Positions 48,610-57,605 of a stretch of 64,000 nucleotides of DNA are shown here, in pieces. Positions within the stretch are counted from its first letter, which is position 1, and each line of letters begins with the position of its first letter. The notes beneath the pieces were generated by a model, which did no database searches, was not told where the DNA came from, and saw only the letters and a program-made list of their open reading frames with translations. Source of the DNA: Luteibacter sp. Its GTDB lineage: Bacteria > Pseudomonadota > Gammaproteobacteria > Xanthomonadales > Rhodanobacteraceae. Both the position numbers and the translations under genes were made by a program. The stretch is taken from positions 1-64,000 of the forward strand of contig NZ_WNDO01000020.1 of assembly GCF_009912395.1 (NCBI RefSeq), read 5' to 3'.

Positions 48610-49560
48610 ATGAATTTCCTGGGACCCCGCTTCATCGTCCTCTATGTGCTGATCCTGTTCGTGCTTTGCGTGCTGCTGGTCCACCTGCGTGGTCGTTCGC
48701 GCCTGCGCTTCAGTCGCCAGCTCGTGGACCACTCGGCCGTGTTCGCGCCGTACAACCTGCTGATGTACGCGTTCTCGGCCGTGCCGGCGCGCCCGATCCT
48801 CGATCGTCGCGGCTTCCCGCAGCTCGACCTGCTCCAGGACAACTGGCAGGCGATCCGCCAGGAAGCCATGCACCTGTTCGACGAAGGCTTCATCCGTTCG
48901 GCCGAAAAGCACAACGACGCCTCGTTCAACTCCTTCTTCAAGCAAGGCTGGAAGCGCTTTTACCTGAAGTGGTACGGCGAGCCGCTGGCTTCCGCCGAGG
49001 CCCTGTGCCCTGAGACGGTGAAGCTACTCAACTCGATCCCCAGCGTGAAGGCCGCGATGTTCGCCCTCCTCCCGCCGGGCAGCAAGCTCAACCCGCACCG
49101 CGACCCGTTCGCCGGCTCATTGCGCTATCACCTCGGCCTCATCACGCCGAACTCCGACGACTGCCGCATCTTCGTCGACGGCGAGATGCATGCCTGGCGC
49201 GACGGCAAGGACGTGGTGTTCGACGAGACCTACGTGCACTGGGCCGAGAATCGCACCGACCAGACCCGCGTGATTCTTTTCGCCGACGTGGAACGCCCGT
49301 TGAAGAGCCGCCTGATGACGGCGGTGAACAAGCGTGTCGGCGCCTTCATGGGCTCCATCACCGCGTCGCCGAACAGCGACGACGGCAAGGAACAGGTGGG
49401 CTTCGTCAATCGCATGTTCGCGCTGAACCAACGCAGCCGCGAGCGCTCGCGTCGGTTCAAGAAATCGAATCCGAAGCTGTTCCGCGTGCTGAAGTACATC
49501 GGCATCGTGCTGGCGATCTGGGTGATCTTTCTTGCGCCGTATCCGTTTGTGCGGGGGTGA
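48610..49560 (+). CDS. lpxO: aspartyl/asparaginyl beta-hydroxylase family, LpxO-like
   Basis: A 316-residue Fe(II)/2-oxoglutarate oxygenase with a membrane helix at each end (about 7-25 and 295-313). The metal ligands are NPHRDPF (His, Asp) and ETYVHWAENRT (His), and the Arg of QTRVILFADVERP would bind 2-oxoglutarate. LpxO enzymes 2-hydroxylate a lipid A acyl chain at the inner membrane. Size and both-end membrane segments fit that family. An asparaginyl hydroxylase for a protein is the alternative. Confidence 0.85.
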   Translation: MNFLGPRFIVLYVLILFVLCVLLVHLRGRSRLRFSRQLVDHSAVFAPYNLLMYAFSAVPARPILDRRGFPQLDLLQDNWQAIRQEAMHLFDEGFIRSAEKHNDASFNSFFKQGWKRFYLKWYGEPLASAEALCPETVKLLNSIPSVKAAMFALLPPGSKLNPHRDPFAGSLRYHLGLITPNSDDCRIFVDGEMHAWRDGKDVVFDETYVHWAENRTDQTRVILFADVERPLKSRLMTAVNKRVGAFMGSITASPNSDDGKEQVGFVNRMFALNQRSRERSRRFKKSNPKLFRVLKYIGIVLAIWVIFLAPYPFVRG

Positions 49561-49573
49561 TGCTTCGCAGGGG

Positions 49574-49596
49574 TCGCGCGCGAGGCGCGCTCCTAC
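49574..49596. repeat. degenerate single REP arm
   Basis: GTCGCGCGCGAGGCGCGCTCCTAC resembles one family 1 arm with a changed centre. No facing arm is complete; it lies 13 bases after lpxO. Confidence 0.55.
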
Positions 49597-49647
49597 AGGG
49601 GAGCGTCTGTACCTGATCGGTCGAGGATTGCGCGCGACCGCCCCAAA

Positions 49648-49675
49648 AAAAAGCCCCGCTTTCGCGGGGCTTTTT
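49648..49675. terminator. bidirectional terminator between lpxO and idh
   Basis: AAAAAGCCCCGC-TTTC-GCGGGGCTTTTT, with A/T-runs on both sides, seven bases from the end of the isocitrate dehydrogenase gene. Confidence 0.92.
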
Positions 49676-49681
49676 GTTTCA

Positions 49682-50704
49682 TTACGCCGTGGCGCGGATG
49701 CGCTCGACGATGGCGTCACCGAAGGTGTCGGTGGTACCGGTGCCGCCGACGTCCGGCGTGGTGCGGTCGCGGGCGTTCATCACGTCGCTGATGGCGTTGC
49801 GCAGGCGGGTGGCCTTGGCGACCATGTCGAGGTGGTCGAGCATGTCGGCCGCGGCCAGCAGCAGCGCGCAGGGATTGGCCTTCTTCTGGCCGGCGATGTC
49901 CGGAGCCGAACCGTGCACGGCTTCGAAGATGGCCGCGTCCTTGCCGATGTTGGCACCCGGGGCCAGGCCCAGGCCGCCGACGAGACCGGCGCAGAGGTCG
50001 GAGAGGATGTCGCCGAACAGGTTCGTGGTGACGATCACGTCGAACTGGTACGGGTTCATCACCAGCTGCATGCAGGCGTTGTCGACGATCATTTCCTGGA
50101 ACTCGAGGTCCGGGAAGTCCTTCGCCACTTCACGCGCCACGTCGAGGAACAGGCCCGACGAGGTCTTCATGATGTTGGCCTTGTGCACCGCCGTGACCTT
50201 CTTGCGGCCCTTCTGCTTGGCCATTTCGAAGCCGTAGCGACAGATGCGCTCCATGCCCGGGCGGGTGTTGCGGATCACCGACACGGCGACTTCGTTCTCG
50301 CCGGTGCCTTCGCGCGTCTGGCCTTCGGCCATGTACGCACCCATGGTGTTCTCGCGCACCGTGATGATGTTGATGTTGTCGTAGCGCGCCTTGGTGCCCG
50401 GGAAGCTGATCGCCGGACGGACGTTGGCGTAGAGGTCGAACTTGCGACGCAGCGTGACGTTGATCGAGGTGAAGCCACCGCCGATCGGGGTGGTCAGCGG
50501 GCCCTTCAGCGCCACGGTGTGCTTGGCGATGGCGTCGATGGTGCCCTGGGGCAGCAGGTCGCCGTGCTTCTCGAGGGCCACCATGCCGGCGTCCACGAAA
50601 TCGTAAGTGAGGCCACAGTCGAGGGCATCGAGGACGCGGATGGTCGCGTCCATGATTTCGGGACCGATACCGTCGCCGGGGATAACGGCAATGGTCTTGC
50701 TCAT
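49682..50704 (-). CDS. NAD-type isocitrate dehydrogenase (IDH3-like)
   Basis: A 340-residue beta-decarboxylating dehydrogenase. It opens TIAVIPGDGIGPEIM, has YANVRPAISFPG, the RENTMGAYM loop, AVHKANIMKTSSGLF with the catalytic lysine, and NLFGDILSDLCAGLVGG with metal-binding Asp. EAVHGSAPDIAGQKKANP near the end is the cofactor region. The size and pattern match the mitochondrial-like NAD-dependent enzyme found in Xanthomonads, not the 740-residue monomeric form. LeuB or tartrate dehydrogenase is a weaker alternative. AGGAG precedes the ATG at 50704. Confidence 0.87.
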   Translation of the reverse strand: MSKTIAVIPGDGIGPEIMDATIRVLDALDCGLTYDFVDAGMVALEKHGDLLPQGTIDAIAKHTVALKGPLTTPIGGGFTSINVTLRRKFDLYANVRPAISFPGTKARYDNINIITVRENTMGAYMAEGQTREGTGENEVAVSVIRNTRPGMERICRYGFEMAKQKGRKKVTAVHKANIMKTSSGLFLDVAREVAKDFPDLEFQEMIVDNACMQLVMNPYQFDVIVTTNLFGDILSDLCAGLVGGLGLAPGANIGKDAAIFEAVHGSAPDIAGQKKANPCALLLAAADMLDHLDMVAKATRLRNAISDVMNARDRTTPDVGGTGTTDTFGDAIVERIRATA

Positions 50705-50830
50705 GGGGATACTCCTGAAGGGAAGCGGGTCGCGGGAGCGCACGCGGGGGCGTGCGCGGGGAGAAAAATCGCCTGATTATCGGCGATCCGGCCCACTTCC
50801 TTCAAGGATGCCGCCCCATGGGGCGGCGAC

Positions 50831-51223
50831 TCAGGCCTTGGCGTGGTCGGCGCAGCAGGCCGCGTCAGAGGCCTCGCCGCCTTCCAGCGAGTCGAGGAAA
50901 TCGACCGCGCGGCGCAGGTGCGGGATTACGATGGAACCGCCCACGACCAGGCCCACGCTGAAGACCTCGAAGAACTCGTCGCGGGTCACGCCGGCTTCCT
51001 TGCACTGCGCCACGTGGTAGCTGACGCAGTCGTCGCAGCGCAGCACCATCGAGGCCACCAGGCCCAGCATCTCCTTGGTTTTGACGTCCAGGGCACCTTC
51101 GCGGTAGGTCTGGGTGTCCAGCGCGAAGAAGCGCCGCACGACCTGGTTGTCCTCGGCCAGGATGCGTTCGTTCATCCGCTTGCGGAACGCGGTGAACTCC
51201 TCCACGCGGTTGTCGCCGGCCAT
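50831..51223 (-). CDS. carboxymuconolactone decarboxylase/AhpD-fold protein
   Basis: A 130-residue protein. MVLRCDDCVSYHVAQC gives the CxxC-xxx-H motif of the AhpD fold, near residue 63-70, used for thiol chemistry. The C-terminal tail ends DAACCADHAKA with two more adjacent cysteines, unusual for the family. Its first codon shares a base with the stop of the glutaredoxin gene (TGATG), so a thiol-redox pairing is likely. The electron donor could be the neighbour glutaredoxin; that is inference. Confidence 0.85.
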   Translation of the reverse strand: MAGDNRVEEFTAFRKRMNERILAEDNQVVRRFFALDTQTYREGALDVKTKEMLGLVASMVLRCDDCVSYHVAQCKEAGVTRDEFFEVFSVGLVVGGSIVIPHLRRAVDFLDSLEGGEASDAACCADHAKA

Positions 51224-51492
51224 CAGTGCGCGGCCCCGAGGATCTCGGCCAGGCGGCCGCTGCGATCGGCGGCGGCGAGGTCATCGAAACCGCCCACGTG
51301 GGTGCCATTGATGAAGATCTGCGGCACCGTGCGGCGGCCACCGCTCTTCTCCAGCATCGCGTCGCGCTGGGCCGGATCGGTGTCGATGCGGACCTCGTTC
51401 CAGCCCAGGCCCTTGGCCTTGAGCAGGTTCTTGGCGGCCACGCAGTAGGGGCAGACAGCGGTGGAATAAATGGTGATGTCGGGTGTGGACAT
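51223..51492 (-). CDS. grxC: glutaredoxin 3 (GrxC type)
   Basis: An 89-residue dithiol glutaredoxin. STAVCPYCVAAK has the CPYC active site, RRTVPQIFINGTHVGGFDD the cis-proline and glutathione-binding loop. It reduces protein disulfides and glutathione mixed disulfides in the cytoplasm. It is translationally coupled to the AhpD-fold gene and divergent from bepA. Confidence 0.95.
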   Translation of the reverse strand: MSTPDITIYSTAVCPYCVAAKNLLKAKGLGWNEVRIDTDPAQRDAMLEKSGGRRTVPQIFINGTHVGGFDDLAAADRSGRLAEILGAAH

Positions 51493-51654
51493 GGTGCCGT
51501 TTCTCTGAAAACGTCGATGGGGCAGAAAATGGCCCCGGATCGCCTATTTTACAAGGCTGGCGAACCCCTGCGCAGTCCTGTTGTCCAACCCGGCCCAGGC
51601 TCCCCCGGAAGGGCGGTCAACCGGTCTTCAGGTAATGGTATCGTCGTCGGACCT

Positions 51655-53283
51655 ATGCGCACGTTCCTGCCCCGTATCGCCCTTTTCGCCGCCACCACCG
51701 CCGCCACCTTCGCGGCCGGGGCGCAGGACAATATCCGCCTGCCCGACCTGGGCAGTTCGGCCAACGCGCTGATCAGCCCGCGCGAAGCCGACCAGTACGG
51801 CGCCATGATGCTGCGCCAGATGCACGCACTGGACATGATCGTCGACGACGCGCTGCTCGACCAGTACATCAACGACCTGGGCTTTCGCCTGGTCGCGGCC
51901 AGCGAACGTCCGAAGGACCACTTCACCTTCTTCATCGTGCGCGATACCCAGATCAACGCCTTCGCGGCGCCGGGTGGCTACGTGGGCGTGAACGCCGGCC
52001 TGATCAACATCACCAACACCGAAAGCGAGTTGGCGGGTGTCATGGCGCACGAAATCGGCCATATCAACCAGAACCACCTCTATCGCGCCTTCGAGGATTC
52101 GAAGAAAAGCGCCCCGCTCATGGCCCTGGTGCTGCTGGGCGCGATCGCGGCGGGTGTCGGCGGCGGTGGCGACGCAGCTCCCGCCGTGCTCATGGGCGGC
52201 CAGGGCCTGCTGATGCAAAAGCAGATCAACTTCACCCGCAAGGACGAAGCCGAAGCCGATCGCGTCGGCATCCAGACCCTCGGCAACGCAGGCTTCGACC
52301 CGGAAGCCATGGCGGATTTCTTCGGCCGCATGCAGGACACCCTCCGCGTCGGCCAGGGCGAGGAAGCATTGCCCGCCCTCCTCCAGACCCATCCCGTGAC
52401 CCTGACGCGCATCAGCGAAGCCAAGGCGCGTGCGCGTACGCTGGAAGAAAAGCTCGCCACCCGCCCCAGTCAGCCCACGCTGGACAAGGCCTCCTGGGAA
52501 AAAAGCACCGCGCCGGTCCTGTACGTGAAGGACCCCACCACGCTGGTCACGGCAGGCGGCAAGGTCGCGCCCAACAGCGCTGCAGACACTTATGCCCTGA
52601 TGCGCGAGCGGGTCCGCGTGCTATCCGGCGACGTGCAGCAGCTGTCCACGTTCTACGCCACCAATCTCAAGCGCAAGGACTTCGACACGGCGGCCAATCG
52701 CTATGGTTACGCGCTGACGTTGATCAAGACCAATCACGGCAGCCAGGCCGTTGAGCAGTTGCAACCACTTCTGGCCAGCCAGCCCAACAGCCTCGTGTTG
52801 CGCCTGACCATGGCTGACGCCTATGTGGATGCCGGTCGCAACAGCGATGCCATGGCGATCTACAAATCACTGCACGCCAATTCGCCGCGCAACAAGGCGG
52901 TCATCCTCGGCTATGCCAAAGCGCTTGCCGGCACGGGACGCACCGACGACGCCCGTGCCGCCGCGACGATGATGCGCCCCCTGCTCGACGACAGCGACGA
53001 TCCGGAATTCTTCCGCACCTACGCACTCGCCAGCGAGCGTTCGGGCGACAGCGTGCGTGCTGCCGAGGCGTATGCCGATAGCGCATATCTGGCAGGTCGG
53101 CCGTTCGACGCCATGGAGCAGCTACGCCGCCTGCTAAAACGCGACGACCTGGATTACTACCAGCGCTCGCGCATCCAGGCCCGAATCAGCGACCTGACGC
53201 CGCTACTGATGGAATTGCGCAAGAAGCGGGTGGCCACGGACGACAACCCGGATGGCCGCAGCCAGTGGGTTCCGACGCCGTAA
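51655..53283 (+). CDS. bepA: M48 metallopeptidase with TPR domain, BepA-like
   Basis: A 542-residue periplasmic protein with a signal peptide (1-23, cut near FAAGA-Q). The zinc site is AHEIGH (HEIGH at 132-136) plus the Glu of KDEAEADRVG. Four or so TPR repeats fill the C-terminal half (about 340-520). BepA assists outer-membrane protein assembly and degrades stalled LptD and BamA. The frame is open upstream to 51226, but MRTFLPRIALFAA at 51655 is the only start giving a signal peptide. Confidence 0.9.
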   Translation: MRTFLPRIALFAATTAATFAAGAQDNIRLPDLGSSANALISPREADQYGAMMLRQMHALDMIVDDALLDQYINDLGFRLVAASERPKDHFTFFIVRDTQINAFAAPGGYVGVNAGLINITNTESELAGVMAHEIGHINQNHLYRAFEDSKKSAPLMALVLLGAIAAGVGGGGDAAPAVLMGGQGLLMQKQINFTRKDEAEADRVGIQTLGNAGFDPEAMADFFGRMQDTLRVGQGEEALPALLQTHPVTLTRISEAKARARTLEEKLATRPSQPTLDKASWEKSTAPVLYVKDPTTLVTAGGKVAPNSAADTYALMRERVRVLSGDVQQLSTFYATNLKRKDFDTAANRYGYALTLIKTNHGSQAVEQLQPLLASQPNSLVLRLTMADAYVDAGRNSDAMAIYKSLHANSPRNKAVILGYAKALAGTGRTDDARAAATMMRPLLDDSDDPEFFRTYALASERSGDSVRAAEAYADSAYLAGRPFDAMEQLRRLLKRDDLDYYQRSRIQARISDLTPLLMELRKKRVATDDNPDGRSQWVPTP

Positions 53284-53295
53284 AACATCGTCGCA

Positions 53296-53321
53296 GTCAC
53301 AATTGAGACCCTAATTGTGAC
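53296..53321. promoter_or_regulatory. 9-bp palindrome upstream of phoB
   Basis: GTCACAATT and AATTGTGAC are perfect inverted arms with an eight-base spacer, between the bepA stop and the Pho box. No T-run follows, so an operator is as likely as a terminator of bepA. Confidence 0.5.
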
Positions 53322-53323
53322 GA

Positions 53324-53341
53324 TTGTCATTGCCGTGTAAC
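53324..53341 (+). promoter_or_regulatory. Pho box-like site of phoB
   Basis: TTGTCAT-TGCC-GTGTAAC is two seven-base half sites four bases apart, as in the CTGTCAT-N4-CTGTCAT consensus. CAATAT (53354-53359) lies 12 bases on, where a -10 box is expected. This fits PhoB autoregulation. Confidence 0.6.
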
Positions 53342-53389
53342 ACAGCATGGCTGCAATATGACCGTCACAGCCAACGAGCGGTCCCAAGC

Positions 53390-54079
53390 GTGCACAAGCG
53401 CATTCTTATCGTGGAAGACGAAGCTTCGATTCGCGACATGGTCGCCTTCGCGCTTCGCAAGGCGGGTATGGACGCGGCTCACGCCGCCGATGCCCGCGCC
53501 GCCCAGATGGCCATCTCCGAGCGGGTCCCCGACCTGATCCTGCTCGACTGGATGCTTCCCGGCACCAGCGGCCTGGAACTGGCCCGTCGCCTGCGTCGCG
53601 AGGAGCTGTCCCGGGAAATCCCGATCATCATGCTCACCGCGCGCGGCGAGGAGATGGATCGGGTGAATGGCCTGGAGGCCGGGGTCGACGACTACGTCAT
53701 CAAGCCGTTCTCCACACGCGAGCTCATCGCCCGCATCAAGGCGGTGCTCCGCCGCAGCCAGGGCGACGACGGCTCGGGCGTGGTGGAACTGGGCGGCCTG
53801 CGCATCGACGGACCCGCCCACCGCGTGTTCGCGGGCGAGGAAGCCGTGCCCATCGGCCCCACCGAGTACCGCCTGCTGTTCTTCTTCATGACCCACCCCG
53901 AGCGCGTGTACTCGCGAGCGCAGTTGCTCGACCACGTGTGGGGCGGCAGCGTGTACGTGGAGGAGCGCACGGTCGACGTCCATATCCGCCGTCTGCGCAA
54001 GACGCTGGAACCGTGGAAGCTCGACGAGATGGTCCAGACCGTCCGTGGCGCGGGTTACAGGTTCTCCGCCAATACCTAG
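53390..54079 (+). CDS. phoB: phosphate regulon response regulator PhoB
   Basis: A 229-residue OmpR-type regulator. Start GTG at 53390 ([11 protein letters not shown]). The receiver has the acidic pair in VEDE, phosphoacceptor Asp53 in LLDWMLPG, and the conserved DDYVIKPFS lysine. The winged helix (about 130-225) has [20 protein letters not shown], characteristic of PhoB. It binds Pho boxes when phosphate is scarce. phoR follows after 59 bases. Confidence 0.95.
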   Translation: MHKRILIVEDEASIRDMVAFALRKAGMDAAHAADARAAQMAISERVPDLILLDWMLPGTSGLELARRLRREELSREIPIIMLTARGEEMDRVNGLEAGVDDYVIKPFSTRELIARIKAVLRRSQGDDGSGVVELGGLRIDGPAHRVFAGEEAVPIGPTEYRLLFFFMTHPERVYSRAQLLDHVWGGSVYVEERTVDVHIRRLRKTLEPWKLDEMVQTVRGAGYRFSANT

Positions 54080-54138
54080 GCTAGCGCGGGGTCGCCGCGC
54101 TATGGTGGCAACACCAGACCGTCAACGGCCGCTCCGAC

Positions 54139-55425
54139 ATGCCCCCTAGTAGTTTCCTGACTTCCTGGCGACTGCCCGTCGCGTGTGCCGCCCTGCTCGT
54201 GCTGGGCGGCATCGCCGGTGCGCTGGCGGAGGCGACCCTGGCCGGCGTGACATGCGTCGCCGTCGTGGAAATCGTCGTTCTGCTGTCGCTGTTCCGTCAC
54301 AAGTCGGGGCCAATGTTGCAAACACCCACAACGCCCCATCCTGAGCATGACCGTCTGATGACCCGCACCCGCCGTATCGCTTCCCGCCTGCGCGACCTGC
54401 GCAGCGCGGCCGGGACCCTTCCCGACGCGGTGGTCCTGCTGGACCACTCGCAGCACGTCCGCTGGTTCAACCATGCGGCGGAGGAACTGCTCGGCCTGAA
54501 GCGGACGCGCGATCGCGGCCGTCTGATGGGCGAGCTGCTGCGCAACACGGAACTCACCGAATGGTGGGCCGAAGGCGCGCGCGAGCCGCTCAACGACGTC
54601 ACCGCCCCCGGTCATCCCAACCGTCATGTGACAGCCACGCTGCTGCCGTTCGGCAGCCGCCAGCGTCTGTTGCTGGCCCGTGATACCAGTCACCTGACCC
54701 GGCTGGAACAGATCCGCCGCGACTTCGTGGCGAACGTGTCGCACGAGCTGCGCACGCCGCTGACCGTCATCCACGGCTACCTCGAACTGCTCGATCCGGA
54801 AGACGTGCCCGAACTGGCGCCCGTGCTCGACGAGATGCGCGCCCAGTCCAAGCGCATGGGCCAGATCGTGGAAGACCTGCTCACCCTGTCGCGCCTGGAA
54901 ACCCAGGACCACGTGGCGGAAGAACACGTGCAGATGGCGCCTCTGCTGGCCAGCCTGCGCAAGGAGGCCGAGGCGCTGAGCCAGGGCCGCCATACCGTGT
55001 CGCTGGATATCTCCACCCCATTCGACCTGATGGGTTCGCCGAAGGACCTGCACAGCGCCTTCTCCAACCTGGTCAGCAACGCGGTGCGCTACACCCCGAC
55101 GGGCGGCCGCATCGCCATCCGCTGGTCGCAGACCGACGACGGCGCCACGTTCGCGGTGCAGGACTCCGGCTTCGGTATCCCTGCCGCCCATATCGCCCGC
55201 CTTACCGAACGCTTCTATCGCGTTTCATCGAGCCGTTCGCGCGACTCCGGTGGTACCGGCCTGGGCCTGTCCATCGTCAAGCACGTGCTGAACCTGCACC
55301 AGGCCCGCCTCTCCATCGAGAGCGAGCCGGGCAAGGGCTCGACCTTCGCCTGTGTTTTCGGCAGCGAGCGCCTCGTGGACGGCAGCCGGCCGCCGCAGGA
55401 GCTGGCTGGCGCGGCGGGTATCTAA
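54139..55425 (+). CDS. phoR: phosphate regulon sensor histidine kinase PhoR
   Basis: A 428-residue membrane kinase. Two N-terminal membrane segments (about 12-52) precede a PAS domain (about 90-180), then FVANVSHELRTPLT with phospho-His202 and the ATPase core with FSNLVSNAVRYTP, VQDSGFGIP and GGTGLGLSIVKH. It phosphorylates PhoB when the PstSCAB-PhoU complex signals low phosphate; those genes are not in this window. ppk1 follows after 104 bases. Confidence 0.95.
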   Translation: MPPSSFLTSWRLPVACAALLVLGGIAGALAEATLAGVTCVAVVEIVVLLSLFRHKSGPMLQTPTTPHPEHDRLMTRTRRIASRLRDLRSAAGTLPDAVVLLDHSQHVRWFNHAAEELLGLKRTRDRGRLMGELLRNTELTEWWAEGAREPLNDVTAPGHPNRHVTATLLPFGSRQRLLLARDTSHLTRLEQIRRDFVANVSHELRTPLTVIHGYLELLDPEDVPELAPVLDEMRAQSKRMGQIVEDLLTLSRLETQDHVAEEHVQMAPLLASLRKEAEALSQGRHTVSLDISTPFDLMGSPKDLHSAFSNLVSNAVRYTPTGGRIAIRWSQTDDGATFAVQDSGFGIPAAHIARLTERFYRVSSSRSRDSGGTGLGLSIVKHVLNLHQARLSIESEPGKGSTFACVFGSERLVDGSRPPQELAGAAGI

Positions 55426-55529
55426 ACGGATCCATGGCGGACGCCCGCCGCCGTCTTGCTGCGTCGCCGCTTTCCGGCATCATGGCCGCTACGTCACCAT
55501 CGGCTGTCGTGAAAGGAAAAGCGAAAAGA

Positions 55530-57605
55530 ATGAGCGAGTCTGTCGACCTCGGAGCCTCCGGCCTTTACATCAACCGGGAGCTGTCGGCGCTGGAATTCAA
55601 CTTCCGGGTGCTCGCGCAAGCGCGCGACCCGGACGTTCCCGTCCTCGAACGGCTGCGTTACCTGACCATCGTCAGCAACAACCTCGACGAATTCTTCGAG
55701 GTGCGTGTCGCCGTGCTCAAGCACAAGCACGCGCTGGGTGCCGCCACGCCGGGCGCCGATGGGCTGTCCTCGGGCGACATCCTCTCGCGCATCCGCGAGC
55801 GTGCGCTGGAGCTGGTGGCCGAGGTCTACACCATCTGGCACGAGGAACTCGGCCCCGCGCTGGAAGACGAAGGCATCCGCTTCCTCACCCGCGACCGCTG
55901 GACGGACAAGCAGCGCCGCTGGCTGCTGGGCTACTTCCAGAACGAGATCATGCCGGTGCTTTCGCCGCTGGGGCTCGATCCGGCACATCCCTTCCCGCGC
56001 ATCCTCAATAAGACGCTCAACCTTGCCGTGGTCCTCAAGGGCCGCGACGCGTTCGGCCGCGAAGGCCACATGGCTCTCGTGCGCGCGCCACGTTCGCTGC
56101 CCCGCATCATCCACGTGCCTGCCGAGGTCTCCGAGAACGACGGCGATTTCGTCTTTCTCGCCGAAGTGCTTCAAGCCTTCGCCGACGAAATTTTTCCTGG
56201 CTTCGAGGTCTGCGCCAGTTACCAGTTCCGCGTCACCCGCAACAGCGAACTGGTGGTGGAGGAAACCGAAGTCGAGAACCTCGCTCGCGCGCTCAGCGAA
56301 GAACTGGCCGGACGCGGTTATGCGCGGCCCGTGCGCCTGGAGGTCGGTGCCGACTGTCCGCGCGCGATCACCGAGATGCTGATCGACAACTTCCAGCTGG
56401 AAGAACACGACGTCTACCGCTGCGACGGGCCGGTCAACATCATCCGCGCCGGTCTGATCTACGACCAGGTCGATCGCCCGGAGCTGAAATTCCCGCGCTT
56501 CACCCCGCGCCTGTGCCCTGCCTTCGGCAAGGGCGTGAACGAGTTCGACGTGCTGGGCACGCGCGACGTGCTGCTTCACCACCCCTACGAGTCCTTCGCC
56601 TCGGTGGTGGAACTGCTCCACCGCGCCTCGCAGGACCCGGGCGTGCTGGCGATCAAGCAGACCCTCTACCGCGCCGGCAAGGACTCCGCGCTGGTCGACC
56701 TGCTGGTGGAAGCCGCGCGTAACGGCAAGGACGTCACCGTGGTGATCGAGCTGCGCGCCCGCTTCGACGAGGAGGCCAATATCGGTCTGGCCAATCGCCT
56801 GCAGGAAGCCGGCGTGCAGGTCGTTTACGGCGTGGTGGGCTACAAGACCCACGCCAAGATGCTGCTCATCGTGCGCCGCGAGGGCAGCGGGCTGCGCCGC
56901 TACGTGCACCTGTCCACCGGCAACTACCACCAGGGCAACAGCCGGGGCTACACCGACATCGGCCTGATGACCTCCAACCCGGAGATCGGCGAGGACATCC
57001 ACAAGGTATTCCAGCAGCTGTCAGGCCTGGGCCCGATGATCCAGCTCAAGCGCCTGCTACATTCGCCCTTCACCCTGTACAGCGGCGTGATGGCGAAAAT
57101 CGAACGCGAGATCGAGCACGCGAAGAACGGCCGCCCCGCGCGCATCGTCGCCAAGCTCAACGCACTCAACGAGGCCCATGTGGTGGAGGCGCTGTATCGC
57201 GCATCCATCGCTGGCGTCAGCATCGACCTCATCATCCGCGGCGCCTGCACGTTGCGACCGGGGATCAAGGGCGTATCGGAGAACATCCGCGTGCGCTCCA
57301 TCATCGGCCGCTTCCTGGAACACAGCCGCGTGTACTGGTTCGGCAACGATGGCGAGCCCGAGCTTTACTGCGCCAGCGCGGACTGGATGGAACGCAACCT
57401 CATGCGCCGCATCGAGATCGGCGTGCCCATCCTCGAACCCGACCTGGCCAAGCGCGTCTACGACGAGACGCTCGACAACTACCTGCGCGACAACACGCAG
57501 GCCTGGGCCCTCGGCGCGGACGGGCGCTACACGCGCTGCGAGCCGGCCACGGGCGAACTTCCCCACAGCGCCCAGCAGGCGCTGCTCGCCCACTACAGCA
57601 CATGA
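55530..57605 (+). CDS. ppk1: polyphosphate kinase 1
   Basis: A 691-residue enzyme that polymerises the gamma-phosphate of ATP into polyphosphate. N-terminal YINRELSALEFNFRVL opens it, LLHHPYESF and IKQTLYRAGKDS precede the catalytic region, and VGYKTHAKMLLIVRRE holds the autophosphorylated His441. The ATG at 55530 has AAAGGAAAA upstream and gives the family length. It follows phoR and overlaps the next gene by four bases. Compare the second paralogue at 62648. Confidence 0.96.
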   Translation: MSESVDLGASGLYINRELSALEFNFRVLAQARDPDVPVLERLRYLTIVSNNLDEFFEVRVAVLKHKHALGAATPGADGLSSGDILSRIRERALELVAEVYTIWHEELGPALEDEGIRFLTRDRWTDKQRRWLLGYFQNEIMPVLSPLGLDPAHPFPRILNKTLNLAVVLKGRDAFGREGHMALVRAPRSLPRIIHVPAEVSENDGDFVFLAEVLQAFADEIFPGFEVCASYQFRVTRNSELVVEETEVENLARALSEELAGRGYARPVRLEVGADCPRAITEMLIDNFQLEEHDVYRCDGPVNIIRAGLIYDQVDRPELKFPRFTPRLCPAFGKGVNEFDVLGTRDVLLHHPYESFASVVELLHRASQDPGVLAIKQTLYRAGKDSALVDLLVEAARNGKDVTVVIELRARFDEEANIGLANRLQEAGVQVVYGVVGYKTHAKMLLIVRREGSGLRRYVHLSTGNYHQGNSRGYTDIGLMTSNPEIGEDIHKVFQQLSGLGPMIQLKRLLHSPFTLYSGVMAKIEREIEHAKNGRPARIVAKLNALNEAHVVEALYRASIAGVSIDLIIRGACTLRPGIKGVSENIRVRSIIGRFLEHSRVYWFGNDGEPELYCASADWMERNLMRRIEIGVPILEPDLAKRVYDETLDNYLRDNTQAWALGADGRYTRCEPATGELPHSAQQALLAHYST

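Noticed and set aside
51226-51654. N-terminal extension of the BepA-like protein
   Set aside because: It overlaps the opposite-strand glutaredoxin gene and would bury the signal peptide.
55434-55529. Earlier start for ppk1
   Set aside because: The added 32 residues are unlike the family N-terminus, while the ATG at 55530 has a purine-rich ribosome site.
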